From JAGAJR01 sp048463395 (lineage in GTDB: Bacteria > Pseudomonadota > Alphaproteobacteria > RF32 > CAG-239), in assembly GCA_048463395.1 (NCBI GenBank), contig DBFWPL010000021.1:62001-126000 (forward strand): 64,000 nucleotides of DNA, read 5' to 3'. The position numbers and the translations under genes were made by a program. The notes beneath the pieces were generated by a model. That model had not been told where the DNA came from, ran no database searches, and saw only the letters and a list, made by a program, of their open reading frames with translations. Position 1 is the stretch's first letter. Each line of letters starts with the position of its first letter. This document shows positions 34,490 through 42,684 of the stretch, one piece after another.

Positions 34490-36087
34490 TGCCGTTGCTT
34501 GATGTGAAAAGTTTATCAGTCTTTTTTAAGTCAGATTCTGAAAAAGAAGAATATATTCAAGCAGTTAGAAACGTATCTTTTAGTGTGGAAAAGGGAGAGG
34601 TTTTAGGAATTGTGGGCGAGTCCGGATCCGGTAAGTCTGTCAGTGCTTTGTCGATACTGGGGCTTTTGCCTTATCCGCGAGCCAGTCATGGGAAGGGGGC
34701 ATCTATACAATTTCACGGTCAAGAACTGCTTAATGCCGATGAGAAGTTATTGCAGAAGATTAGAGGTAATGAAATATCCTTTGTTTTTCAAGAACCTATG
34801 TCATCTTTAAATCCTTTGCATACCATTGAAAAACAGGTCGCCGAAACTTTAATTTATCATCGCGGAATGGGTGTGAAAGAAGCTCAGAAAGAAGTTGTAC
34901 GTCTGTTAAAAATGACGGGAATAAAAAATGCTCAACAGAGATTGAAGTCATATCCGTTTGAATTGTCCGGCGGGCAGAGGCAAAGAGTGATGATTGCCAT
35001 GGCGATTGCCAACAATCCGAAATTGCTGATTGCCGATGAGCCGACAACCGCTTTGGATGTTACTATTCAGGCTCAAATTATTGATTTATTGTTGGATTTG
35101 AAAAAGAAATTGGACATGTCGATTATTTTTATCAGTCATGATTTGTCGGTTATTCGTAAAATAGCGGATAAAGTATGTGTGATGAAAGACGGTAAAATTG
35201 TGGAGCAGGGAAGTGTTGAAGATGTTTTTGAAAATCCAAAATCAGATTATACAAAAACATTAATTAATTCACGTTTGCTTTTGAAAAATAATAAAAAAAA
35301 TAAATCAGATATTGTGCTGAATGCTAAAAATATATCGGTAGTTTATCCGATGAAAAAGAATTTTTTCGGAAGGGTTACCGAGGTGTTGAAGGCTGTGGAT
35401 GATGTTTCTCTGTCTTTAGCACAGGGCGAAACTCTGGGAATTGTAGGAGAGTCCGGTTCGGGAAAAACAACATTGGGATTGGCTATTGCCAGCCTTATCC
35501 GAAGAGATAAAGGCGAAGTATGTTATAATTTTGCCAAAAGTCCGCAAGTCGGTAGTATGAATGAAAAAAATATCCGTAAAAATATACAAATCGTCTTTCA
35601 GGATCCTTACAACTCCTTAAATCCGCGTATGAATATTGAAGAAATTGTTGCTGAAGGTTTAGAAGTGCATTTTCCGGATCTATCGCTTCAGGAAAAAAGA
35701 AAACGGATTGTTAAGGTGTTGAAAGAAGTTGGTTTGGGCGGTAAAGTCCTTTCTAAATATCCGCATGAATTTTCAGGAGGACAAAGGCAAAGAATAGCCA
35801 TAGCCAGAGCTTTGGTTTTGGAACCGGAAATTGTAGTTTTGGATGAACCGACCTCAGCGTTGGATGTTACAATTCAAGTGCAGATTGTTGAGTTGTTGAA
35901 TAAAATTCAACAAGACAGAAATTTGAGTTATATATTTATTTCACATGATATGAATGCCATTAAAGCAGTTTCTGACAGAGTTGCGGTTATGAAAGACGGA
36001 AAATTGGTGGAGCTTAAATCTGCTGTCGAAATTTTTAATTGTCCTGAAAATGATTATACGAGAAAATTAATTGCCGCGTCTTTGTAA
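34489..36087 (+). CDS. yejF: Peptide ABC transporter with two fused ATP-binding domains, YejF type
   Basis: Energises import by the YejE-type permease. It contains two complete ABC cassettes: Walker A GESGSGKSV with LSGGQRQR and LIADEPTTALD in the first (about 1-265), and GESGSGKTT, FSGGQRQR and VVLDEPTSALD in the second (about 275-532). 532 aa is normal for YejF/GsiA. The ATG overlaps the yejE stop, showing coupled translation. No signature residue is missing. Confidence 0.95.
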   Translation: MPLLDVKSLSVFFKSDSEKEEYIQAVRNVSFSVEKGEVLGIVGESGSGKSVSALSILGLLPYPRASHGKGASIQFHGQELLNADEKLLQKIRGNEISFVFQEPMSSLNPLHTIEKQVAETLIYHRGMGVKEAQKEVVRLLKMTGIKNAQQRLKSYPFELSGGQRQRVMIAMAIANNPKLLIADEPTTALDVTIQAQIIDLLLDLKKKLDMSIIFISHDLSVIRKIADKVCVMKDGKIVEQGSVEDVFENPKSDYTKTLINSRLLLKNNKKNKSDIVLNAKNISVVYPMKKNFFGRVTEVLKAVDDVSLSLAQGETLGIVGESGSGKTTLGLAIASLIRRDKGEVCYNFAKSPQVGSMNEKNIRKNIQIVFQDPYNSLNPRMNIEEIVAEGLEVHFPDLSLQEKRKRIVKVLKEVGLGGKVLSKYPHEFSGGQRQRIAIARALVLEPEIVVLDEPTSALDVTIQVQIVELLNKIQQDRNLSYIFISHDMNAIKAVSDRVAVMKDGKLVELKSAVEIFNCPENDYTRKLIAASL

Positions 36088-36420
36088 ATAATTTAGGAAG
36101 CTTTGAGACATATTTTATATGAAACTTTTTATTCAGCTCGTTCTGAGCGGTCATTTTGATTTTAACATCAAATTATGCATAATATATATTATGCGACAAA
36201 TTTGTTGTAATGAAACCGTCTCCTCTTTTATATTATTTCGTCTTTTCAAGGTGTTATTTGTTTTGTCAATAGTTAATGAGTTTTGTGTCGGATATGTTTT
36301 TATTGTAAAATTAATTGGTTATGTAAAAATGGACGTTCAGGATGAGCTGAATGTGAATAAACGTATAAAATTACATTTATCTCGTTCTCAGCTCTTTTGC
36401 ACTGTTGTTAAAGGTATCAA
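36088..36420. other. 333-bp gap between convergent genes containing palindromes
   Basis: No convincing gene. An open frame across 36119-36433 has no ribosome-binding site and no recognisable content. The gap holds TTTGAT-N6-ATCAAA (36155-36172), the dif-like palindrome (36172-36199) and an ACAAATTTGT palindrome (36196-36205), that is three inverted repeats within 51 bases, then AT-rich sequence up to the terminator. Confidence 0.5.
36172..36199 (-). other. dif: Candidate chromosomal dif site (XerCD recombination)
   Basis: Read on the minus strand the site has an 11-base XerC-like arm ending CGCATAA, a six-base centre TATATA and an 11-base XerD-like arm starting TTATG and ending AAT. Compared with the E. 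coli dif sequence as I remember it, 20 of 28 positions agree, including all of CGCATAAT and TATATTATG. It sits between convergent genes at the point where the dominant gene direction switches from + to -, as expected for the replication terminus. XerC and XerD genes are not in the window. Confidence 0.55.
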
Positions 36421-36421
36421 A

Positions 36422-36452
36422 AAAAAGCTCTGACAATTATCAGAGCTTTTTT
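36422..36452. terminator. Bidirectional terminator
   Basis: AAAAAGCTCTGA (36422-36433) and TCAGAGCTTTTTT (36440-36452) form a twelve-base stem flanked by A and T runs on both sides, serving the minus-strand gene at 36464 and any read-through from yejF. Confidence 0.85.
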
Positions 36453-36463
36453 AATATATCCGG

Positions 36464-36808
36464 TTATTTATTGAACAATAATTTTATCAAGTTTAGTAAA
36501 TATACGACAACGACAAACGCAAAAGCTCGATATGCGATAATAATCATATCCAGCCCGCCCTTCAGGAAGTAATATTGAATGACAAAGGCTGTAATTAAAG
36601 CCATACCGATGATGTAAAACCAATATTTTCCGCTTCCCATAAAGATAAAAGCACAGATTGCGGCGGTAATACTGATTTTAGGATCTTTCATGATTGTCAA
36701 TGTGTTTTGTATGATTGTATCAATTTCTTGAATATGCATGAAAATTCCGGCCAAAATTACGCAGATGGCGATTGCCAGAATTGTTAAATATGTTTGTTTT
36801 CTGTTCAT
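36464..36808 (-). CDS. Small hypothetical membrane protein
   Basis: 114 residues with three or four hydrophobic segments (about 8-26, 45-60, 63-83, 88-112) and few polar residues; not recognised. GAGGT lies eight bases before the ATG and a terminator follows directly, which support a real gene. Possibly a small inner-membrane protein of unknown function. Confidence 0.65.
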   Translation of the reverse strand: MNRKQTYLTILAIAICVILAGIFMHIQEIDTIIQNTLTIMKDPKISITAAICAFIFMGSGKYWFYIIGMALITAFVIQYYFLKGGLDMIIIAYRAFAFVVVVYLLNLIKLLFNK

Positions 36809-36944
36809 CTTTTTACCTCAATTAGAAAATATCATTCAATTTTTATCATTTTGAGGGATTTTTGCTATAAATTTGTTATATTTTACACAGAATTAATGTT
36901 TTTTAAGAGTGTTTCCCCTGCTCTGTTTTGTTTTCTCCTCAAAA

Positions 36945-36974
36945 AAAACACTCCGAAGGTCTTCGGAGTGTTTT
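36945..36974 (-). terminator. Terminator after the outer-membrane barrel gene
   Basis: A fourteen-base perfect stem (AAAACACTCCGAAG at 36945-36958, loop GT, its complement at 36961-36974). On the minus strand it is followed by a run of eight T. Confidence 0.9.
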
Positions 36975-36993
36975 GTTGAGGTCGAAGCTGGTT

Positions 36994-37554
36994 TTAGAAT
37001 GTATATCTAATACCGGCGGTAACTTCTTGAAGGCTTTTAATGTTGTGAGCACCGATGTAGCTGTAACGGCCCATAATTCTTGCAGACCAGTTTTCAGTCA
37101 AGTCATAAGAAGCACCAACACCAACACGATACCCTACTTTTTGTTTGTCGTTATTTCCACCAGGTACTTTAACTTTCATGTTGTAGTTAGCTAAACCAAT
37201 GGAACCCAACAAGTTGATTTTTTTCTCGCAGCCCATTGGCATATAACCATAAGCATCTAAACCATAAGCATAGAATTCGCTTTTAACTTTACCAGCTTCG
37301 CCGTGACGAACTTTTCTTTCACCAGACTGCTGGAAGAAAGCTTCAAGACCCGTATAATCACTCATTTTCACACCGGCATTAACAATACCAGAGTTGTAAT
37401 CTTTTTTGAATCCGGCATCTTTTTTGATGTCGCCGTGAGAATAAGCATAATCCAAACCAACATAAGGCTTCATTTCAGCACTCAAATCCATTGCGTTGGC
37501 ACCAAAAGAGAAAAGACATGCAGCACTTGCTAAAAGTAATGTTTTTTTCATCAT
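36994..37554 (-). CDS. Outer-membrane beta-barrel protein, OmpA-like/opacity type
   Basis: A signal peptide (MKKTLLLASAACLFSFGANA) is followed by about 165 residues of alternating beta-strands with aromatic girdle residues, starting MKPYVGLDYAYSHGD and ending with the classical C-terminal Phe (VTAGIRYTF), the signal for Bam-dependent insertion. Size fits an eight-stranded barrel of the OmpA-like/Opacity family. GGAG lies five bases before the first of two ATGs. Monocistronic with a strong terminator, suggesting high expression. Confidence 0.88.
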   Translation of the reverse strand: MMKKTLLLASAACLFSFGANAMDLSAEMKPYVGLDYAYSHGDIKKDAGFKKDYNSGIVNAGVKMSDYTGLEAFFQQSGERKVRHGEAGKVKSEFYAYGLDAYGYMPMGCEKKINLLGSIGLANYNMKVKVPGGNNDKQKVGYRVGVGASYDLTENWSARIMGRYSYIGAHNIKSLQEVTAGIRYTF

Positions 37555-37751
37555 TTAAACTCCATTTATAAATAGGTTTAGTTAATTAACATCATCAAAA
37601 AATAGGCTTTGATTTCTAAAAACTGATGTTTTTTTCAGTTTCTGAGTGTTACATAATATTGGATAATTTGTTTTAAAGGGTGTGATGAAAAATTTTTAGT
37701 GCTAAAGTATAATAAATTTTTGATTTATATGCTTAAGTATAGGATTTTACG

Positions 37752-38387
37752 ATGGTTTTTGTTTGCCCAGAAAAAAAATGTGCTTTGTGTCCGAGATTGG
37801 TTGAGTTCAGAAAAGGGAATATTGCAAAGTTTCCTTCTTATTATAACGGTCCGGTTCCGTCTTTTGGTCCGATTGACGCGGAAGTGCTGATTGTAGGATT
37901 GGCTCCGGGGCTAAACGGTGCTAATCAGACCGCCCGTCCTTTTACCAATGATTATGCCGGAGATGTTTTATATCCGATTTTAAAATCTTTTGGTTTTGCC
38001 GTCGGAGAATATCAAAAACGTAAAGATGATGGTTTTGAACTTAAAAATGTGCGTGTTACCAATTCTGTCCGTTGTGTTCCTCCTCAAAATAAAGTTACGG
38101 GAGATGAGGTTAAAACCTGCGGAAAGTTTTTGATTGATGAAATTAATGACATGAAACAACTAAAAATCATTTTGACATTGGGCAGTGTCGCCCATAATGC
38201 CGTGTTGGGCGTTTTGGGATATAAAAAAGCAAGTTTTAAGTTTGCCCATAATGCGGTTCATAAGCTGGAACACCATAATTTGCTTATGGTTAACTCGTAT
38301 CATACATCCCGTTATAACATTAATACCGGGGTTTTGACTTATGAAATGTTTGAGGATGTTATAAAAAAGATTAAAAATTTGTTGTAA
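37752..38387 (+). CDS. Uracil-DNA glycosylase, family 5 (UDGb-like)
   Basis: Removes uracil and other deaminated bases from DNA. Motif A GLAPGLNGANQTARPF (49-64) is the family 5 form, lacking the catalytic Asp of family 1, and motif B is YHTSRYNINTG (family usually H-P-S). Cysteines at 10, 13 and in VRCVPPQNKVTGDEVKTC fit the [4Fe-4S] cluster of families 4 and 5. 211 aa is normal. The replacement of Pro by Thr in motif B is mildly unusual. Confidence 0.92.
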   Translation: MVFVCPEKKCALCPRLVEFRKGNIAKFPSYYNGPVPSFGPIDAEVLIVGLAPGLNGANQTARPFTNDYAGDVLYPILKSFGFAVGEYQKRKDDGFELKNVRVTNSVRCVPPQNKVTGDEVKTCGKFLIDEINDMKQLKIILTLGSVAHNAVLGVLGYKKASFKFAHNAVHKLEHHNLLMVNSYHTSRYNINTGVLTYEMFEDVIKKIKNLL

Positions 38388-38481
38388 TTTTATTGATTTT
38401 TGTCTTTTTTCATGGTTTTATAAAGTTCATTTTTTATTTTTTTAGAACTCGTGTGATTATTAACTCTATAAATTCTTTCAT

Positions 38482-39300
38482 ATGAAGAAAAATGTATTAT
38501 TTACGACAACAGTCTTTTCGATTGATGAAAAAGACGGTTTAAGCCGACCTCGTTTTGAGAGATCTTTCATTGCGGCTTTGGAGAAAATGGTTCGCTTTGG
38601 CGGAATGTATGTTTGGCCGGACAGAAAATTTGAATATCTGTCTACCCGTCGTGTATTGACTGCAGACGAAACAGCACCAAAAATTGTTTTTGGTGTTCCC
38701 TATTCTTATCCTCAGGCAATTGCCACTTTTAATAAAACCTATTTGGATTTTATTGATAAAGGTGAGGAGGAAAATGAGGCTGCCAAGTGTGTTTATAATG
38801 CACGTGTCGGCAGGATTATTCCGGTTTCTGAGAATGATATTGTTCTTCCGGAAAGTGTTTTGGAAGGCTTTCTGGGAAAGAGGACGCCAATTTTTGGACA
38901 GGGAAAGCAGTCGGTTGTTTTTAGCGACTGTTCTTTTGAACTTGGTATCGGGTCTCAACTGAAATCTGTTCCTTTAAGGGAGAATTTCCAAACACAGTTG
39001 AGGGAGTTTCTCATTAACGGAGAAATTGATTATATAAAAATTAATAAAATCAATTTTTTCAGTGATGGAACCTCAATTGTAGAAATGAAAAAGGCACGCT
39101 ATCTGTTTAAAAGAAATGCCTGGGTTTCCTTTGATTGGGCTCAATTGCATTTTAGCAGTGATCGTATGATGAGGATGTTTCTTAAGCAGTATCCGGAAGA
39201 TGGGTATCTCTACGATGTAACATCTGATAAGCTACAAAGAGTTCCCGAAATATCTTTTTTTGTTTCGGATACCTTATTGAAAAAATGGACTGCAGATTAA
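38482..39300 (+). CDS. Hypothetical protein
   Basis: 272 residues, not recognised; no signal peptide or membrane segment. A central stretch around residues 110-150 (GRIIPVSENDIVLPESVLEG) loosely resembles the swapped-hairpin AbrB/MraZ fold, which has GR-x-x-x-P followed by an alpha turn, but this is a weak visual likeness. The rest is mixed alpha/beta with Trp-rich segments. A short 95-base AT-rich gap precedes it, with no obvious ribosome-binding site. It may be co-transcribed with the HD gene 61 bases further on. Confidence 0.6.
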   Translation: MKKNVLFTTTVFSIDEKDGLSRPRFERSFIAALEKMVRFGGMYVWPDRKFEYLSTRRVLTADETAPKIVFGVPYSYPQAIATFNKTYLDFIDKGEEENEAAKCVYNARVGRIIPVSENDIVLPESVLEGFLGKRTPIFGQGKQSVVFSDCSFELGIGSQLKSVPLRENFQTQLREFLINGEIDYIKINKINFFSDGTSIVEMKKARYLFKRNAWVSFDWAQLHFSSDRMMRMFLKQYPEDGYLYDVTSDKLQRVPEISFFVSDTLLKKWTAD

Positions 39301-39361
39301 ATCCTTGTTAATCTGAAAATGTTATCCTTGAAGACAAATCAATAAATAAAATAAGAAAACG

Positions 39362-39883
39362 ATGGCGGATATTAATGAGGTAATAAAAATTATCGGTGAG
39401 GTTAAAGGACTTCGTCGTTCCGGTTGGATAAAGAGAAACGTGTCTTTGCCGGAATCAGATGCGGATCATCAGTGGGGTGTGGCTTTTTTGGCTTTGCTCT
39501 ATGCAGATGATGCTCTGGATAAGCTGAAATGTCTGAAACTGGCTTTGGTTCATGATGTGCAGGAATGTATTTGCGGAGACTTTACTCCTGTTGACGGTGT
39601 TACGTCTGAACATAAACATCAATTGGAACTGGCTGCAATTACAGAGATTGCAAGACGGTTGGAATTTCCCGAGTTGGTGGATTTATTTGAAGAGTTTGAA
39701 GAACAAAAAACGGCTGAGGCCAAGTTTGTAAAAGGACTGGATAAGCTGGAGGCTGTTTGTCAGGCTCAGTATTATGACAATCATCAACAATCCCCTGCTC
39801 CGTTGATTCCGGAGTTTAGGTCTTATGCGGAGAAAGTCATTAAAGATGAGACAGCTAAACGCTTGTTGTCTGAAATTGTATAA
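39362..39883 (+). CDS. HD-domain 5'-deoxynucleotidase-like protein (HDDC2/YfbR group)
   Basis: 173-residue HD phosphohydrolase. Metal ligands fit His36 in SDADHQWGVAF and His64-Asp65 in ALVHDVQECICGDFTP, the exact pattern of HDDC2/YGK1 and YfbR-like nucleotidases acting on dNMPs. A terminator follows. The distal Asp ligand is probably in KGLDKLEAV. A role in pyrimidine or dNTP pool control is known for the family, not shown here. Confidence 0.88.
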   Translation: MADINEVIKIIGEVKGLRRSGWIKRNVSLPESDADHQWGVAFLALLYADDALDKLKCLKLALVHDVQECICGDFTPVDGVTSEHKHQLELAAITEIARRLEFPELVDLFEEFEEQKTAEAKFVKGLDKLEAVCQAQYYDNHQQSPAPLIPEFRSYAEKVIKDETAKRLLSEIV

Positions 39884-39892
39884 ATGTAAGAG

Positions 39893-39931
39893 AAAACGGT
39901 TCTGAAACGTTTAAGTTTCGGAACCGTTTTT
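39893..39931. terminator. Bidirectional terminator between the HD gene and rnfA
   Basis: AAAACGGTTC (39893-39902) and GAACCGTTTT (39921-39930) with inner GAAAC/GTTTC pairing form a long hairpin flanked by A and T runs. Confidence 0.88.
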
Positions 39932-39935
39932 GTAT

Positions 39936-40511
39936 CTAGTTGCCAATACCGGCAAATCCCATGAAAGCCATGGAAAGCAAGCCGGCCGTTATTAACGCAA
40001 TCGGTGTTCCCTTAACGGCTTTAGGAAGTCTTGTCTGAGCCAGCCGTTCTCTAATACCGGCAAAGATAACAATTGCCAGAGTAAAGCCTATGGCATTTGC
40101 CAGGTTATAACAAACGGATTGAAACAGGTTTAATTCTTTTTGAATACTTAAAATCGCAATACCCAGAACGGCACAGTTTGTCGTAATCAGAGGAAGAAAT
40201 ATCCCCAGAGCCTGATATAAGGGCGGAGCAACTTTTTTCATAATGATTTCAACCATTTGTACCAGTGCGGCAATAACCAGAATAAATACAACGGTTGTCA
40301 TAAACACCAGATTATTAGGCAGCAATAAGCCGTGATAGATAATATATGTGGCAATGGAGGATAATGTCATGACGAACATGACAGCGAACCCCATACCCAA
40401 AGCCGTGGATATTTTTTTAGAGACACCTAAAAACGGACAAATCCCCAAAAACTGAGAAAGGACGATGTTGTTTACAAAAACGGCAACGATAAAAATCATC
40501 AGGTAGCTCAT
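39936..40511 (-). CDS. rnfA: Rnf complex subunit RnfA
   Basis: Membrane subunit (191 aa, six helices) of the ferredoxin:NAD+ oxidoreductase that couples electron transfer to Na+ or H+ pumping. VNNIVLSQFLGICPFLGVS near the start and LPLITTNCAVLGIAI carry the paired half-helix Cys residues (NCA, GICP) that hold the intramembrane iron-sulfur centre with RnfE. Last gene of the operon; it overlaps the rnfE stop by one base. Confidence 0.96.
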   Translation of the reverse strand: MSYLMIFIVAVFVNNIVLSQFLGICPFLGVSKKISTALGMGFAVMFVMTLSSIATYIIYHGLLLPNNLVFMTTVVFILVIAALVQMVEIIMKKVAPPLYQALGIFLPLITTNCAVLGIAILSIQKELNLFQSVCYNLANAIGFTLAIVIFAGIRERLAQTRLPKAVKGTPIALITAGLLSMAFMGFAGIGN

Positions 40512-41110
40512 TATTTTTCTCCTTTGATGAATTTATTAAACAACATAATCAATCCTGCCAAAGCGAGAAAAGCTCCCGGAGGCATAATGAACAGCAAAAG
40601 CGTGTCGGCTTCTTCTCCGACAAAATTCCAGCCGAAAAAAGAACCGGAACCAAGCACTTCCCTAACTGTTCCCAACAATGTTAAGGATAAAGTAAATCCT
40701 ATTCCCATGCCGATGGCGTCGTAAATTGACTGAATGATGTTGTTTTTAGAGGCAAAAGCTTCCGCTCTTCCCAAAATGATGCAGTTTACCACAATCAGCG
40801 GAATAAAAATTCCCAGTCGGGCATGAAGGAGCGGAAGATAAGCTGCCATTAACAGGTCAACCACGGTTACGAATGATGCGATAATGACAATATAACATGG
40901 GATACGAACCATATCCGGTATTAAGTTCTTTACGGCTGATATGGCGATGTTGGACAGAATTAACACAAACAGTGTAGCAATTCCCATGCCTAACCCGTTG
41001 ATTGCCGAGGTGGTTACGCCGAGTGTCGGGCACATCCCCAGCAACATTACAAAGGTTGGGTTTTCCCGTATAATTCCTCTGGTGAGATTATTGAAACTTG
41101 TTTTGTCCAT
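40511..41110 (-). CDS. rnfE: Rnf complex subunit RnfE
   Basis: 199-residue, six-helix partner of RnfA, homologous and inserted in inverted orientation. ENPTFVMLLGMCPTLGVTTS and PLIVVNCIILGRAEAFASKN are the conserved half-helices with metal-binding Cys. It starts two bases after rnfG. Confidence 0.96.
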   Translation of the reverse strand: MDKTSFNNLTRGIIRENPTFVMLLGMCPTLGVTTSAINGLGMGIATLFVLILSNIAISAVKNLIPDMVRIPCYIVIIASFVTVVDLLMAAYLPLLHARLGIFIPLIVVNCIILGRAEAFASKNNIIQSIYDAIGMGIGFTLSLTLLGTVREVLGSGSFFGWNFVGEEADTLLLFIMPPGAFLALAGLIMLFNKFIKGEK

Positions 41111-41112
41111 GT

Positions 41113-41706
41113 TTAATTTCCCGTATTAAATTTACTGTAAGCGTCAAAAGCTCTTTGGATAGCATCTATCACGGCTCTGGAACTGATTGTGGCTGCAGTA
41201 ACGGCATCAATTTCTCCGCCGTCTTGTCTGACTTTGAACAAGGTTTTGCCCGGATTTATCCCTTGAAACTGGTCGTGAAATTTGCTGTCATTAACTTTGG
41301 AACCCAATCCCGGTGTTTCGGAATGTTGGATTACTTTGTATCCGCTGATTGTCCCATCTAAGAAAAAACCGACGATTAATTCCATTTTTCCGCCAAAAGC
41401 TTTGTTGGAAAATGTTTTGACGGCAACAGAAGTTATTTTTCCGTCTTTGCGGGCTGAGTATAATTTCAGTTTATGGCGGTTGTCCGGTGTGGTTATGATT
41501 GTTTTTTCTTCAAAAGGATTGTTATCAAATTCGGTATAGATAACGTCTGTAATTGCTTCCAATTCTTTGGCGTTTTTAGCTTTTTTGATAGGTTCTTGCG
41601 TGATTTGGTGTACAAAACCGAGAATCAGAGCAGATAATCCCGCAACAATAACCAACACGATAATCATATTCATTAAGGTTGAGGGCATTTTTTTCTGTTT
41701 AGCCAT
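41113..41706 (-). CDS. rnfG: Rnf complex subunit RnfG
   Basis: Single-helix periplasmic subunit (197 aa) carrying covalently bound FMN. The attachment motif is DAVTAATISSRAV, with Thr173 as the likely flavinylated residue; the normal S-G-A-T is here T-A-A-T. The flavin is attached by ApbE, encoded at the head of the same operon. ETPGLGSKV is the other conserved block. It overlaps rnfD by one base. Confidence 0.95.
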   Translation of the reverse strand: MAKQKKMPSTLMNMIIVLVIVAGLSALILGFVHQITQEPIKKAKNAKELEAITDVIYTEFDNNPFEEKTIITTPDNRHKLKLYSARKDGKITSVAVKTFSNKAFGGKMELIVGFFLDGTISGYKVIQHSETPGLGSKVNDSKFHDQFQGINPGKTLFKVRQDGGEIDAVTAATISSRAVIDAIQRAFDAYSKFNTGN

Positions 41707-42674
41707 TATTTATCTCCCTTTCCGTAAATTTTTTGGGAAGTATAACGGTCAATGAGCGGAACAAAGGCGTTCATTATCAGAATGGCGAAAGATACTCCCT
41801 CCGGATAAGCACTGTATTTGCGGATAATGACTGTTAGTATGCCACAACCGACAGCGAAAATGGTTTGTCCTTTTTGTGTCATCGGAGATGTGGCATAATC
41901 GGTTGCCATGAAAAAGGCACCTAAAAGCAATCCGCCGGAAAGCAGCTGGGTTACCGGTTCAATTCTGATATCATCAGTAATCAGCCAGAAAATTCCGGTA
42001 ATGACAAATACTGTTGAAATATAATAAAAAGGAATGTGCCAAGTGATTATTCGGCGATAAAGCATATAAAACAAGCCGAGTAACAATGCAACGGCAGATA
42101 CTTCTCCCAAGCAGCCGCCGATATTTCCGACAAACATTTGAACAAAATTCGGCAATTGCGGGATTTCTTCTTTTCCGAGGTGTTTTAAGACACCCAATGT
42201 TGTTGCTGCAGTTTCAACGTCTCCGTTAAAAAACTTCAAAAACTGAGGTTTCGGCCAAGAAGTCATCTGAACAGGAAATGAAATAAACAGGAAAACTCTG
42301 CCGGCCAAAGCCGGATTAAAAATGTTTTTTCCCAGTCCGCCAAAAGCCATTTTAGTTATTCCGATTGCAACAAAAGCACCGACTAATATCATCCAGACAG
42401 GCATGTTGCTCGGAAGGTTAAAAGCCAAAAGAATTCCGGTAATAATTGCCGAATAATCGGTGGTTGTATTGTTGATTTTAAGCAAGTAGCGGCAAATCAG
42501 ATATTCAAACAAAACACAGGCTGCAACTGAGGTAACGATAACTTTTAACGCCCCTACTCCAAAAAACAACAAAGCGACGAGAATTGCCGGGCAAAGGGCG
42601 ATAATGACATCTCTCATAATAGATTGTGCAGTAACCGGTGAGTTAATATGAGGTGCGGTAGATATTTTTAACAT
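41706..42674 (-). CDS. rnfD: Rnf complex subunit RnfD
   Basis: Large membrane subunit (322 aa) with covalent FMN; Thr158 in ETAATTLGVL is the likely attachment site. GKNIFNPALAGRVFLF and DYATSPMT are typical. I chose the ATG at 42674 with AAGG eight bases upstream; a longer frame extends into rnfC but lacks family similarity. It starts ten bases after rnfC. Confidence 0.95.
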   Translation of the reverse strand: MLKISTAPHINSPVTAQSIMRDVIIALCPAILVALLFFGVGALKVIVTSVAACVLFEYLICRYLLKINNTTTDYSAIITGILLAFNLPSNMPVWMILVGAFVAIGITKMAFGGLGKNIFNPALAGRVFLFISFPVQMTSWPKPQFLKFFNGDVETAATTLGVLKHLGKEEIPQLPNFVQMFVGNIGGCLGEVSAVALLLGLFYMLYRRIITWHIPFYYISTVFVITGIFWLITDDIRIEPVTQLLSGGLLLGAFFMATDYATSPMTQKGQTIFAVGCGILTVIIRKYSAYPEGVSFAILIMNAFVPLIDRYTSQKIYGKGDK

Positions 42675-42684
42675 AGTTACAACC

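Noticed and set aside
36119..36433. 104-codon open frame in the gap after yejF
   Set aside because: No ribosome-binding site, no recognisable content, and it runs through the dif-like site and ends inside the terminator.
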